From Fennellomyces sp. T-0311 (taxonomy: Eukaryota > Mucoromycota > Mucoromycetes > Mucorales > Lichtheimiaceae): a stretch of DNA of 64,000 nt. Below are positions 21,197 to 31,490 of this stretch, piece by piece (within the stretch, counting starts at the first letter, position 1; every line of letters begins with the position of its first letter). The position numbers and the translations under genes were made by a program. Below the pieces are notes generated by a model. The model made no database searches, was not told where the DNA came from, and was given only the letters and a program-made list of their open reading frames with translations. The stretch lies in assembly GCA_025266875.1 (NCBI GenBank), contig JALLLT010000028.1, forward strand, positions 248,001 through 312,000. Direction: 5' to 3'.

Positions 21197-22446
21197 TCAA
21201 TACGGGGCATGTTCGTACTGGTGATGGTATTGTTGGCCGTACTGTTGTTGGCCGCCCATGGGTGGAGGCATTGGCTGCTGCTGCTGATGTGGTTGATACT
21301 GTGGCTGCTGCACGGGATACTGTCCACCGCCACCGACGTTACCACCATAGCTCTGCTGCGACATTTCGTCCTCGCCCATCAGCTCCTTGACTTCCCAAAC
21401 GTTCTGCTTGGAGCCCACGGAGAACTCCAGATCTTCCTTGGTGATCGAGTCCCAGTACTTGTAGACCATCATGACTGCCAGCAGCGTACAGATCGTGCCA
21501 AAGAACATGCCGTCGATATAGTGCTTGACCTGGTCACAGATGACCACCGAGAAGATGTACATGAGCACTTGGCCGACGACGAAGAATGCGGTGCCGAACA
21601 AGATGTCGCCCAAGGGCCAGCGGTCGTCCAGCGTGTTTACGACAAGAATGATCTGCGAAATCACGTAGACGATGAATGCGATTCCATTGATGATGAAATA
21701 GAACACCCAGAGAGCGCCAGGCGAGTTGTATGAGAAGGGGCCAATGTTCAAGAAAGTCAGCAAGGCGATGACGCCGACGATGAGGAAGATGACGAAGGAG
21801 CTGATGCGAATGGACCATAGCGACAAGGGCGTGCCGTCTTCGGCGAATTGGAAGCCGACGAATCCGTTGAGTAGCAGACACCAGAACGTGGCACTGATCA
21901 GACCGGCATGTATGGCTGCAAAGTACTATTTATCACGTACATAAATCAATACATGCGCGCGTCCATGTCCGCAATTAAATATGGCGACTTACTGCATACG
22001 CGGGGGACGAAGACGGGATGACATCGGTGATTAGCAGCATTTCCAGGAACACGGTGACCATATACATATAGAAGAACATGACGATTTCCTTGCGACCTAG
22101 CGCACACAGTTAGCAGGGCGCACGCCAGTGAAACAAGTTGATGGGCTTACCAACAGCAGTGTATTTGGATCGGATGTGATAGATCATGATCGCCGTCATA
22201 ATAATGGCGACAACATCAATAATGAGTGTTGCTACACCGTCCAAGTTAGCACAGATAAAAAGAAATCCAAAGGGAAGTTGTCGTACCTGGCTGGAACACT
22301 AGATTGCCGCCCAAATCGACATTACGGGAATAACATACGGGCTCCACGCCCTCATTTTCACCCATCAGTGGACATAGCGGTAAAGCAACGGTTTGGCAAA
22401 TGCCATTAAAGCTGAATGCTTCGAACTTGAATGTAATGTCGACCAT
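21197..22446 (-). CDS. CHS7: Chitin synthase export chaperone, Chs7-like
   Basis: Multi-pass ER membrane chaperone needed for chitin synthase to leave the ER. The N-terminus MVDITFKFEAFSFNGICQTVALPLCPL carries the CLPLCPL-like element, followed by about seven hydrophobic helices (IIDVVAIIMTAIMIYHI, IVMFFYMYMVTVFLEMLLITDVIP, AGLISATFWCLLLNGFVGFQF and so on). The hallmark block is IDGMFFGTICTLLAVMMVYKYWDSITKEDLEFSVG near the C-terminus. Three introns sit near 21922-21990, 22097-22150 and 22232-22286. The tail is Gln/Tyr/Pro-rich (QYPVQQPQYQPHQQ), longer than in yeast and probably disordered. The start at 22446 is the only in-frame ATG before the conserved N-terminus. Confidence 0.92.
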
Positions 22447-24635
22447 TGTGTGGCGTTATGCAGCTGTACGATTTGCAGACGCCGATTGCTCAAGATGAGA
22501 TGAAAGGATAAAAAGACAGTGTCAGGGGCTGAACGAGCGCAACACCTTTCAAAAAAAAACTGTAGCAAAGAGGGGGAGAGAGAGGGAGAGAGAAAGGAAC
22601 TGCAAAGAAGCGAAAGCCGCCTAAAGAGTAAACAAGAAAAGAGTGGAAATAAAAATGCAAGCCTACGTGAGGATCAAACCCATAAGGGAAACCGCTCGAG
22701 ATTTGGGCTCTTTTTTTTACAGCTTGTGTGCCGCCGTCGTAAAGGGAAGATCACTAATTGGCTATAAATAGATGGCCAATCACTACGCCCACAGGATTGC
22801 AGATTCACTCAAGGGATGCTCCGCCAATTCTCGATCATGGTCCTTTCAATGTTTTGCTGATGAAAACTCGGTTCCACAATATCTGAATAGAAAATTTGCT
22901 TGGATTCGTTCCCGTCCATGCGTGCTGTCAGAATAACAATAGCCACGTTGTTGTAAAAAATACCATGACTGGGCTGTGTTTGCAGGTCAACTGATCGTCC
23001 CGTATATATAGATGGCCACGCACAGCTTACTTTAAAAGGCTGGTGACATTGAGCCCAGCCTCGTTCACTTCATTGTTACCAAGCCGCCGTTGCCATGTTT
23101 CTTTTTGCACACATCCGCCCGCTCGTTTGCACACGCCTGCCAGTGCATCCATGTAATCCGGGCAAAAAAAAAGAAGCAGCGTAGATAGCAGCAAGCAGCT
23201 TAGCCAACATGGTTCACCTCCTTTTCGTTAATATCAGTTTATTACTTGTGATCTATTACTTTTTTTTGGTCACCCATATTATGTAATGCTACCCTTATCT
23301 TTTAATTCAATCATCCTTGACTTTCTTGCCACTGTCATTGTTACAAGTGCGGTATTTCTGGAGAGACTTTTCTTAATCCGTTCCGATATGTTGCCGTTGT
23401 ACCAGAAACAAAACAAAAAAAATACAATGAATACAGTTAGTACTTAATCATTTACTGTGTCGTTAGCTTAAAACATGCGTAAATATAATACAGATCTTCT
23501 TGTGAATGGCGACGGTGTTTTCATTTAGTAACGGACGAACAAAAACGAGTGGGGCACAGATCACATATTAACTTGCACATGCGTTAGAAATTAACACTAA
23601 TGATTTAGAGCTATCGGAAAAGCTGATATAGCTGCATTTTGGGTAGCAAAAGGAAACTTTGCACTGGTAGAACAACTGTTTGGAGGATGATATATATTAA
23701 CGCAAATAATGGATGCGATCAAAATAATAATGTACGTATGCACCCTTTTGTTTACTTCTTACATATTCTTACTGCAACCGGGCATCTAAAGCGATATAAC
23801 ATACCCTACAATCTCCTGAGAGAATCTTATCAGGTAGGCCAATGCAATATCGAAGATTGGTCTTTTTTGACATGTCGGGCGATAAAATATCCAAAGTGGT
23901 GCGTGACACAAGGCACGCTCTTTAGTTTCCATTTACGAAATTCTAGACACTTTATCAGAAAAATGGAGCGTGCCTGTAAAGAAACAAAAAAAAAAAAAGG
24001 TCGGCGAGCTGCTGAACACGCGTTATCGATGATTGCTAATGGCGCCAGAACACGCACTTTGAGGCACGCGTGATGCCACGCAGGGTTACCAAGGCATTGA
24101 GATACCTGACAAAGTGCTGCAAGACGGAAAGGCGCGTGTCGCGTCAGGTACAGGGCCTTTTTACCTCATTCACTGATTGCGGACTCCCAACTATCTCAGC
24201 TGATGCATTGGCAAGGGGTTAACCATGGCAAACAACGGCTTTGAAGGGCCCTTGACTGTGGCAAAGATTACTACTCTACACAGACCCAGGGTCACGACAC
24301 TGTAAAAGCTCTTCGTGGAATGTCCTGCACTGTAGGGTTACGAAAGTTACATGGTAGCACAAGTCTTTTGGGTACCAATAAGCTCGTTCCTGTCATGTAC
24401 AACAGGCGTAAAGTAATCTTTCGCAAGACCAGTGATATTGTTTGTATTATCAGGTGTCGTTACTGCAGCTTGTTGGCCGTGTCGCGACGTATCTGTCACT
24501 GTAGATGCACGAGGATGACCTCCTGTGGGAGTTCGTCGACGAATTGAAGTTCTGAGAAGAACCTATGCACTTTGATGCAACGCAAACAGTCTGGCGGGAA
24601 TTGGTGCAGCATTTAATTTTTTTTTTCTTTTGCTA
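22447..24635. other. Intergenic, no gene recognised
   Basis: Starts with the Chs7-type gene's leader and a purine-rich (GAGAGG) patch near 22570-22600. A TATA-like TATATATAGAT near 23003 precedes no recognisable coding region. The frame at 23639-24073 (144 codons) lacks motifs. The part from about 24060 to 24330 is more GC-rich than its surroundings. No tRNA cloverleaf was recognised. Confidence 0.45.
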
Positions 24636-26268
24636 ATGATGGACCCCACGTCTCAAGATCGCGAATCGATAAAAGAAAAACCAATCAAGAAAGAACATCA
24701 TGTTGAATCAGATGCGAAAGGTACGCTAATGTCATTTTGTTTTCATTGAATCCTTCTGGAAACTGAAGCTCGCGCAGACACCAAAAATAAGCAAGATATT
24801 CTCAAAGAAGGTACTGAGGATGTCGAACATCTCAAAGAAGCAAAAGTGAATAGTAAAATCGGTAAGTGGATAGCTGCTTGGTGTCGTGTATCAGACAGAA
24901 CTGACTTCCTGTCTTCCAGCCACCACCACCACCACCGAACCAGACGCGCCAACTGCCCCGGATACGGCAGAAACCAAAGACAGACGACGTGTTCGCCATC
25001 CACAATTGGGAGATCAGCACTCGTACTACATCGACAAGGAGGGTGTTCTCTACACTGCGTATGGTACGGGTGTAAGCGTAATCCCGCGGCCACGGCGGGC
25101 ACAGTATGCGTTTCCTTTGTTCAGGTTTATGGTGAACAAGAAGGTCATAACTATCAGATTGAATGAAGTAATGGTCGAAACGTTCCTTGGGCCGATGGTG
25201 GAGGGCCAGTACATCATCCATAAAGATGGGGACAAGGATAATCTTGCTTTGAGTAACCTGGCCGTGGGCGATCTTGATACGCTACGAAAGTTTCAAATCG
25301 AGCACTTAAAAAAAGTTGAGCCGGACATGCAATTCGTTCGAGTCAAGGATCTGGACGATACCTTAACCTTCGATGACTATATCATATCAAACACTGGAAT
25401 TCTCTTTTGCCTTTCGAAGCTACGCCGTTATACAGGTTATACGAGGTCTGATGGATACGCATCCCATTCACTCCAGTCTGATCCACAAGATGGGATTAGC
25501 ATTCGAAAAACCTTCCTCTTACACAGAATCGTGTTCCACTCTTTCCATGGCCGCTTGACAAATGATAGTTATTTGGTTTATCATGTTAACGGCGATAGAA
25601 GCGACAATTCTTCGGACAACCTCAAGTGCGGTCCACGCAGGGATATTTCTTGTGGAGCGTATGCACCAGCGAACAAGGCGGCCCGACGCAGGAATATGGA
25701 GCTAGGGCTGTTTAGCCGGCAGAATAAGGCCATGGTAGAACCGCTACCACCAATCACTGAACAAACCAAATGGAAGACCATCGGCGTCCTACCATGGAAC
25801 GGTCAATCATTCAACAGTTACCAAGTATCCGATACTGGCCATGTTCAGAGAGTGGATGGGGCAGCTCTTCGTTTATTTACACAACGTGGCTACCTAAGAG
25901 TAAGGCTTGTTCCGGACGATTCGGACCAAAAGCAGGACGATTATCTTGCCTTGGTATCCCGTCTCGTAGCATACGCTTTCGTTGATGGATATAGCGAAAC
26001 CACCTGCCATGCCATGCATCTCAATAAGAATATTCGTGACAATAGAGCAGAGAACCTCAAGTGGGTCGAATCTTATACTTCGCGTTCACGCAAGGTTATT
26101 GTTACTCTTGTGGACGATCCAACAGCTGTCAAAGAGTACCCGAACATGACAAAAGCAAAGCAGGATCTAGGTACTTCTGCGATCTACCCTATTGACGGTG
26201 GCGGCTCGTATGTACGACAAGTTCGGTGGGACGGCGTGATGCGGCATGCAAGGGTCCATGTACTCTAG
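24636..26268 (+). CDS. Triple NUMOD4/HNH-like nuclease-domain protein
   Basis: About 510 residues in three exons (introns GTACGC..CTGAAG and GTAAGTGG..CTTCCAG keep the frame). The N-terminus is charged and rich in Lys/Glu. Three tandem units follow, each a NUMOD4-like beta segment and an HNH_3-like segment. Unit 1 (about 93-180): YYIDKEGVLYTA then IIHKDGDKDN..LSNLAVGD. Unit 2 (about 210-300): YIISNTGILFCL then LVYHVNGDRSDNSSDNLKCG. Unit 3 (about 345-450): WKTIG..FNSYQVSDTGHVQRVDG then CHAMHLNKNIRDNRAENLKWV. The C-terminus (KEYPNMTKAKQDLGTSAIY) resembles the NUMOD1 DNA-binding element that follows NUMOD4-HNH in phage and organellar homing enzymes. Each unit keeps the central His and the DN..NL pattern, but the residue before that His is I, Y or M rather than the usual D or H, so catalysis is doubtful. 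Function is unknown. Confidence 0.72.
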
Positions 26269-26649
26269 TATCATTGGTTCAGAAACTACATGTATAAGCT
26301 AAAGTTGATGTACGTATGTTATTTGTGTCTTGAAAAAGCAAGATGAATAAATTACTACCATGGCGCTTGTTACGTATAAAGTGGTTCTCGTTAGCACATG
26401 TGCAGGCTTTCTACGAAATACGATCGACATTCTCATGGCATAGCATTAACATTTTGATATCCGTAGATCAAAGAAATGCTTGCAGAGTCAATACTGTGAT
26501 CCGGAATATCAGATAAATCGCAGACAGACCTAATACCAATCGACAGTTTTCAATACTAAACGATGTTCAAGACCATATTTGTTTAACCACTGATCCAAAT
26601 CTTTTGTTATATTCGTTTTTGTTACTTCACAGTTTGGTTATTTTACCGC
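26269..26649. other. Convergent 3' region
   Basis: AT-rich spacer between two convergent genes. Nothing recognised. Confidence 0.5.
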
Positions 26650-27690
26650 CTAACCAAACCTCTTACGGAAACTATCTACAATAGGTCCTATCCAGGAAGT
26701 GTTCTTCTCATCTTCTTCCTTGTCCGCTGCTTGTTCATGCCCCAACCTGATATTCTTTCCTTTGACGTCACCTTGTCCTACTGCTAGCTTGAGTTTCTTT
26801 TTCCCCGCTCCGCCGTAGTCCTCCACATCCGAATCTTCTCTCTGTCGCTTCACCGGTTGTTGAAGTCCACCTAATCGCGATTTCATGGATTCCATCAAGA
26901 ATTTTGGGGAGCCTCCACGAGTCATCAAGCCATTCATACATGGTATAGCTTGTAAGGGAACATGCCGATATGCTCTGATCCTTTTTAAATGTTGGGGTGT
27001 GACTTCAACACTAGCAGCAAATGGTGTCGTGGAGGACGAGACCACGCCCACTGATCCGCTAAAAGTGTATAAAGTCAAACCCACATCCATTGAGCTGGAA
27101 AAGGCATGCAAAGACGAATCGACATTCGGGGGTGAGTGCGTTGCAGCGGGCTGTGTTTCAGTGTGGTGTGTATGAGAGAGCAAACCTTGTGGTAGAGGGT
27201 GATGCGAACCCACACCCGGTGGTTGAGGAGTTGTAACTGGCTGTGCATCAGCGTGGAGTATATGCGTCAGCAAACCCTTCGGAGGGGGATAAATGGTGGT
27301 GTTCCGGTGTGGTGGTGGTTGCGGGGCAACGAAGTTGGAAAGTGGCGTATAAAATCCTGAACCATCAACAAGCTCGATGCTCCCTTGCGACTGATTGTCG
27401 TTGTCGCAATGCTGCGAGCCGTCCCTGAGTTCCTGGTCTCTTTTCTTTCCCTTTTTCTTTGTTTTTGTCTTCTTCTTTCTCTTTGTCTCTGTCTCTGTCT
27501 TTGTCTTTGCCCTTGTCTTTGTCTTTGTCTTTGTCTTTGTCTTTGTCTTTGTCTTTGTCTTTGTCTTTGTCTTTGCCTTTGCCTTTGCCTTTGCCTTTGT
27601 CTCTGTATTTGGTACGATTAGGTCATCCAAACCAAATTCGAAGATGGATGGGTGGTCCGGCGCCCAAGGTCGAGACTTGAGCCTTTGAAG
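26650..27690 (-). CDS. Lysine/threonine-repeat protein, probably the 3' part of the RNase H-like gene
   Basis: A 326-codon frame (from the ATG at 27630) starts MDDLIVPNTETKAKAKAK, runs through about twenty KT or KA dipeptides, then a Pro/His/Ser-rich middle and a basic end (PVKRQREDSDVEDYG, KKKLKLAVGQGD), stop at 26650. The frame continues upstream of that ATG to about 27690 (RLKSRPWAPDHPSIFEFGLDD), where it meets a plausible splice acceptor. The RNase H-like exons on the same strand end 130 bases further upstream, and a donor-like GTAATG there is matched in the second copy at 31 kb. I therefore infer one original gene, now interrupted by an in-frame TAG at 27822. The KT tract is written by a hexanucleotide repeat. 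Function unknown; a basic, possibly nucleic-acid-binding tail. Confidence 0.45.
   Translation of the reverse strand, partial: LQRLKSRPWAPDHPSIFEFGLDDLIVPNTETKAKAKAKAKTKTKTKTKTKTKTKTKTKTRAKTKTETETKRKKKTKTKKKGKKRDQELRDGSQHCDNDNQSQGSIELVDGSGFYTPLSNFVAPQPPPHRNTTIYPPPKGLLTHILHADAQPVTTPQPPGVGSHHPLPQGLLSHTHHTETQPAATHSPPNVDSSLHAFSSSMDVGLTLYTFSGSVGVVSSSTTPFAASVEVTPQHLKRIRAYRHVPLQAIPCMNGLMTRGGSPKFLMESMKSRLGGLQQPVKRQREDSDVEDYGGAGKKKLKLAVGQGDVKGKNIRLGHEQAADKEEDEKNTSWIGPIVDSFRKRFG
27481..27600. repeat. Hexanucleotide (CTTTGT/CTTTGC)n tract
   Basis: About twenty near-perfect six-base units. On the minus strand each reads as Thr-Lys or Ala-Lys. All frames on the plus strand are also open across it, giving meaningless Leu-Cys, Phe-Val and Ser-Leu repeats. 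Confidence 0.95.
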
Positions 27691-27821
27691 TCTTTATACG
27701 TGATGAGTACAGAGTCAACCATCACCGAAACAAATCATACGCACATTACTTTCAATGCCCTTTTTCCCACCACTCGCGCCTTACGTATATCAGGGTGTGC
27801 GAATGTCTGCTTGACCGACAC

Positions 27822-28525
27822 CTATGCTACACTATTAGTAAACCAATCACTTGGGTCGCCGTTGCTTCGTACCGCCTGCACCCGCCCGCTCCTCTTGTGG
27901 ATCGTGTTGAGGATTTTTTCGGCAAGAGGCGCAACGCGTTCCTTATGCCGCTCATGTACTGTATCTCCATTGAACACTGTATCATAGCCCGTTAGGAAAC
28001 AGTATGGTCTGGTCAATGTCCACTTACGTGCAACAACTTGTGGGCAGCGGCATACGAACCCGATACTTTCGTTGGTAGGGCGAGCTTTCAATACAGCTTG
28101 AATCGCCTACTTTATGTTTAAATCCCAATACATATAAAGCGCTCTTTTCTTACCAAAAGATGCAAATGCAAGTTGCTTACAGAGTCACCAATGTGCGTCG
28201 CGATTAGCGCAGTGTGAATCCTATCATACCATACAACAGCATACGACCCGCAATTCACACCTTTGTTAATTTCAATGATCTTTGTTTCAATCATAGCAAT
28301 GTGACGCATGTCGAGGGGAGGGTTTCCAACTTTATACTACAGAATTCGTTATCAGAATCCATGCATAATTCACAGTAAAATCCGATAGACTTACGTCGCA
28401 TTTCTTGATATTTTGGACGATATGGACTGGTGGACGTGCTGCAACTGTCCACATGTTAAACTTTAGAAAATTGATCAATAATGTAATGTACCTAGATTGA
28501 GAGGGGGATTGGCTGATTCTTGCAT
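27822..28525 (-). CDS. RNase H1-like protein lacking catalytic residues
   Basis: Five exons joined by good short introns. MQESANPPLNL + VAARPPVHIVQNIKKCD + YKVGNPPLDMRHIAM and onward + AIQAVLKARPTNESIGF and onward + LFNGDTVHERHKERV to FTNSVA, then TAG. The order IEINKG / GSYAVVWYD / VSNLHLHLLAIQAVLKA / CRCPQVV / LAEKILNTIHKRSGRVQ lines up with type 1 RNase H (first beta strand with DG, GxGxxxW, NNRAEL helix, TDSxYVV strand, helix followed by GxVxF..H). At the four positions that should be Asp, Glu, Asp, Asp the protein has Asn, His, Arg and Asn. It should therefore be unable to cut RNA in hybrids. The gene may continue past the TAG into the Lys-rich frame at 26650-27690. It is either a pseudoenzyme or a pseudogene in early decay. 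Confidence 0.5.
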
Positions 28526-29020
28526 CGTAATGAAACAAATGAAAGAAGGAGAGCTGCGGAGCAACAGTGCGCTTGGAAATTCTTATTTGTTTTTGATTGG
28601 CTGCAGCATAAACCTGTTTGCCGCTTGCGCATATCCTCGGATGGAACTGAACGGAATATAGCAGGTTTCATCAGTAGTACGTGACCAGGGTGGTCAGGTG
28701 CATGATCGATAAAGACTTTTCCATTACCGTATCTTTATCGGCATCATCAGGGACGCGTCAGCTTGACGGCCACTGGTCACGAGGAAAGTTTAGGGCGTTC
28801 TGTATTGTAAAGAATAATCTTCCAAATCAACAAGCATTCATCGTCGCCGATGGCTATTTCGCTCGCTTTCCCATTATGTTTCTCACTAGTTTCGTCTCTC
28901 ATTGCCGTTGCTAAGCACTATCGCTGTCTAATCAGCACCGAAACTACTCTGAATAAGTATTCGAGTAAATTAGAGAGTCGATTCAGCCTTCAGTTTACTC
29001 ATGGCAAAATATACTACTAT
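28526..29020. other. Intergenic with a short inverted repeat
   Basis: Upstream region of the RNase H-like gene. Bases 28681-28693 (GTGACCAGGGTGG) and 28770-28780 (CCACTGGTCAC) form an imperfect inverted repeat bounding about 100 bases. No gene is recognised. Confidence 0.4.
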
Positions 29021-29295
29021 CTAGTATATTTCTAACATAGGACTACATGAGCTATCTGTGCTCATGCCCACTGTGCATATATTTCCTGTGTAACATTCAC
29101 TACAGAAGTACGACTTGTGAGACAAGTTAACACAGTACTTGTAAGTGCCAGGTACCTGTCTCATACCTGCGCATTTTAACAAAGCTTTACATGTTCCATC
29201 GTTATTGTCATAGCAAACATAAATAATATTGCTACATATAATAAGTTGTAAGAAAGGATCACGATTAACCAAGAACTAAGCCTTGATACCATCAT
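29021..29295 (-). CDS. Possible small cysteine-rich protein, uncertain
   Basis: An 83-codon frame (29272-29021) has nine cysteines in its second half (CSNIIYVCYDNNDGTC, CVNLSHKSYFCSECYTGNIC). A second frame beginning at 29295 (MMVSRLSSWLIVILSYNLLYVAI) looks like a signal peptide and could be joined to it by an intron. Such small secreted Cys-rich proteins are common in fungi, but no splice junction is convincing here. Low support. Confidence 0.22.
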
Positions 29296-29327
29296 CAACC
29301 ACAAGTTTTCTTTACCTCAAGAATGTC

Positions 29328-30007
29328 CTATGCAACCTTCTTGGTATCGCGTACATGTTGCGCTCCTCTGAAATATAGCCAAACAACTGTCCCTTCCTTG
29401 TGTTTTCTCAGTATCCAATGAGGGTGGTAGATCCGCACAGGGCAATGCCCAAAACGACATGTTGAATTTTTAACATAAACGGCCGCGAAAGTAATTGATC
29501 GCTCTCGTCCAAGTAGTTCGCAAAGGATTTGAGCATCGAACTGAACGGGGGTAGCGTAAATATGCATCCGGATATAAGAAAGGGCGCTTGCTTTCCTGTG
29601 TCCGGCTTTCATACCAGCACAAGAAAATAAAGAGCAATGGTACTGAATACGAGTGCCGTGAACGCTTTATTCACAAACAGTTTTTCAGGATACTTCTCGC
29701 TCCTGAATATTCTTATAATGATGCAAGCCATAACGATGACTTCCTGTTTGTTGTAGCTGTATACGTTTATCGCCATTTGGGAAACACTTGGTTTGTTGTC
29801 AAGCGCGATCCAGTACACCAACAGCGTCACCCATTTTAGGTAAACACCTTTGTCCTTGATCAATTGAACAACAGCTGGAATTAATGGGTCACCACAGCAA
29901 TTGGTTCTTGTGGATAGTGTTAGGTATGTGGAGACCTCGACGAAACCAGATTGAAAGTAGGAAAAAGAAACGGAAAGAAAAGTGCAACTGCGCACGATGG
30001 TAAGCAA
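29328..30007 (-). pseudogene. Degraded membrane-protein-like frame with two in-frame TGA codons
   Basis: One frame runs from an ATG at 30007 (MLTIVRSCTFLSVSFSY) through hydrophobic segments (YLKWVTLLVYWIAL, VIVMACIIIRIF, ALVFSTIALYFLVLV), meets TGA, continues KPDTGKQAPFLISGCIF and MLKIQHVVLGIALCGSTTLIGY, meets a second TGA, and goes on ENTRKGQLFGYISEERN. The amino-acid composition stays protein-like across both stops and no intron of normal size removes them. I do not recognise the family. Best read as a recently inactivated membrane-protein gene or a missed exon structure. Confidence 0.3.
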
Positions 30008-31019
30008 ATCACTTTATTAATGAAACCCCTCCCCCGTCATGTACGTAGCTGCAAAAAACATGTCCACGCTACCATATATAACTCTCTGTCCGAAACCATG
30101 CTCCATCTGACAATTTCTTCGGTGGAACAATTCCGTAGTCTGGCTTGACGTACCTCAGCTTGAATTACTCGATACAATATGTCAAACTGCCAATATTTTT
30201 CTCTTGAAAGCATCATTCTGTGATTAATTGCTTGTATAGACAGGGGAGGAATAGAGTGCGATTGCTTACAGATGAACTTTCATGCTATATGTGAAGTGAC
30301 TGACTAGTGAAATACCGCGTGTATTTCGCGAGAGCAATTTAGTAATTGCTCAACGGTGAGCTCTCTACAAGTGATAACATAACATAGCGCGTTGCTTAAC
30401 TAACCTGCTGCGCGAGCCCTTGGACCTCGTGTTTTCTAGATCTTTGGGTTGTTAGTAGAATACGTGTAGAAAATCAATAACCAAACATTTTATGTACGGC
30501 ATTTGGAATAACTTCTATATACGTAGCATATATGCACCTTATGTTCTTTTTTTCTGTTTTATGCCCTTGACCTGCTTCTGACTTTGGCTTCCTGTCTTTA
30601 AATAGTCATGTTCCTTGTCCTAAGAATCGCCTCTTGCATGATCGTTTCAAAATTCCTGACTGAGATCTCTCAAAAAAATCTATAGGCATATACGTACACA
30701 TATTGTTACGTCATCAGACTCTCGGAAGGCGATTCAACGAATGGATACTAGTTTTAAGAGCGACATTGTGTAGCCTTTTGGATTTGTTTTCTTTGTCGAT
30801 CTCTTTTAACGATGCGTGGGATCGCTATCCAAACTCAAAATAAGACAATCGACATTTTGTGGGCAACGTGTCCTACCGACGTTGCTGCCTGCTTTTGGGC
30901 ATTGCCGTCCATCATTTAATCCAACTGATACTGAAAATTTCTTTTGTCTTTGCTTCTTTCATATATTAACTAATCCACGGGCCGCAATTGGCGATTCCTT
31001 GGTATGGATCTCAGGGTTT
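30008..31019. other. Intergenic, no gene recognised
   Basis: AT-rich. Short frames only. Nothing supported. Confidence 0.5.
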
Positions 31020-31490
31020 TAATTTGAGTCTTTTAAGCCTTTATATGTAGTGTCGAATATCAGCACAAGCTATCATCAGAACAATCAGGCAAATGTGGCA
31101 TTCAGTACCTTTTTCAGCTCCAGTATTTGCTTTGCAGGAAGATGAACAATTGTTTTAGGTTTATGAACAACCCATATGCCATACGTGTTATCAGTGAACC
31201 ACTGGATCATCTCCTCATTGATTCTAGCTGCCTGCACTTGTACTCTCATATTGGAATTGTACTGATAACTTGATATTGAAAAGTGCCCCATATATTTCCC
31301 GTGAATTGGAACTCCATTGAACACTCACTATATCATAGTCTTTTGTAAAACATTATGATCTGATCAATGCACATCTACGTGCAGCAACTTGCGGGCATCA
31401 AGCTATAAACTTGATGCCTTCATCGACAGAGGGAGTTTTCAATATAACTTGAATCGCTACTTTATGTTAAAGCCTGATACAATATAAAAT
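31020..31490 (-). pseudogene. Decayed second copy of the RNase H-like gene
   Basis: Nucleotide similarity to 27690-28140 in the same orientation, about 3.3 kb away. It retains a piece reading AIQVILKTPSVDEGIKF then a stop at the place of CRCPQVV, the same intron position, and an exon MFNGVPIHGKYMGHFS..RVQVQAARIN..WFTDNTYGIWVVHKPK. In this copy the codon that is TAG in the first copy reads through, and the exon ends at a donor-like GTACTG after ELKK. Upstream exons are missing. Confidence 0.5.

Noticed and set aside
22666..22700. Possible tRNA B-box-like GGGTTTGATCCTC on the minus strand
   Set aside because: No A-box or cloverleaf stems could be drawn around it. No other tRNA candidate was seen in the window.
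27385..27688. Plus-strand frames with Leu-Cys, Phe-Val and Ser-Leu repeats
   Set aside because: All three frames are open only because of the six-base repeat. The minus strand has the non-repetitive coding context.
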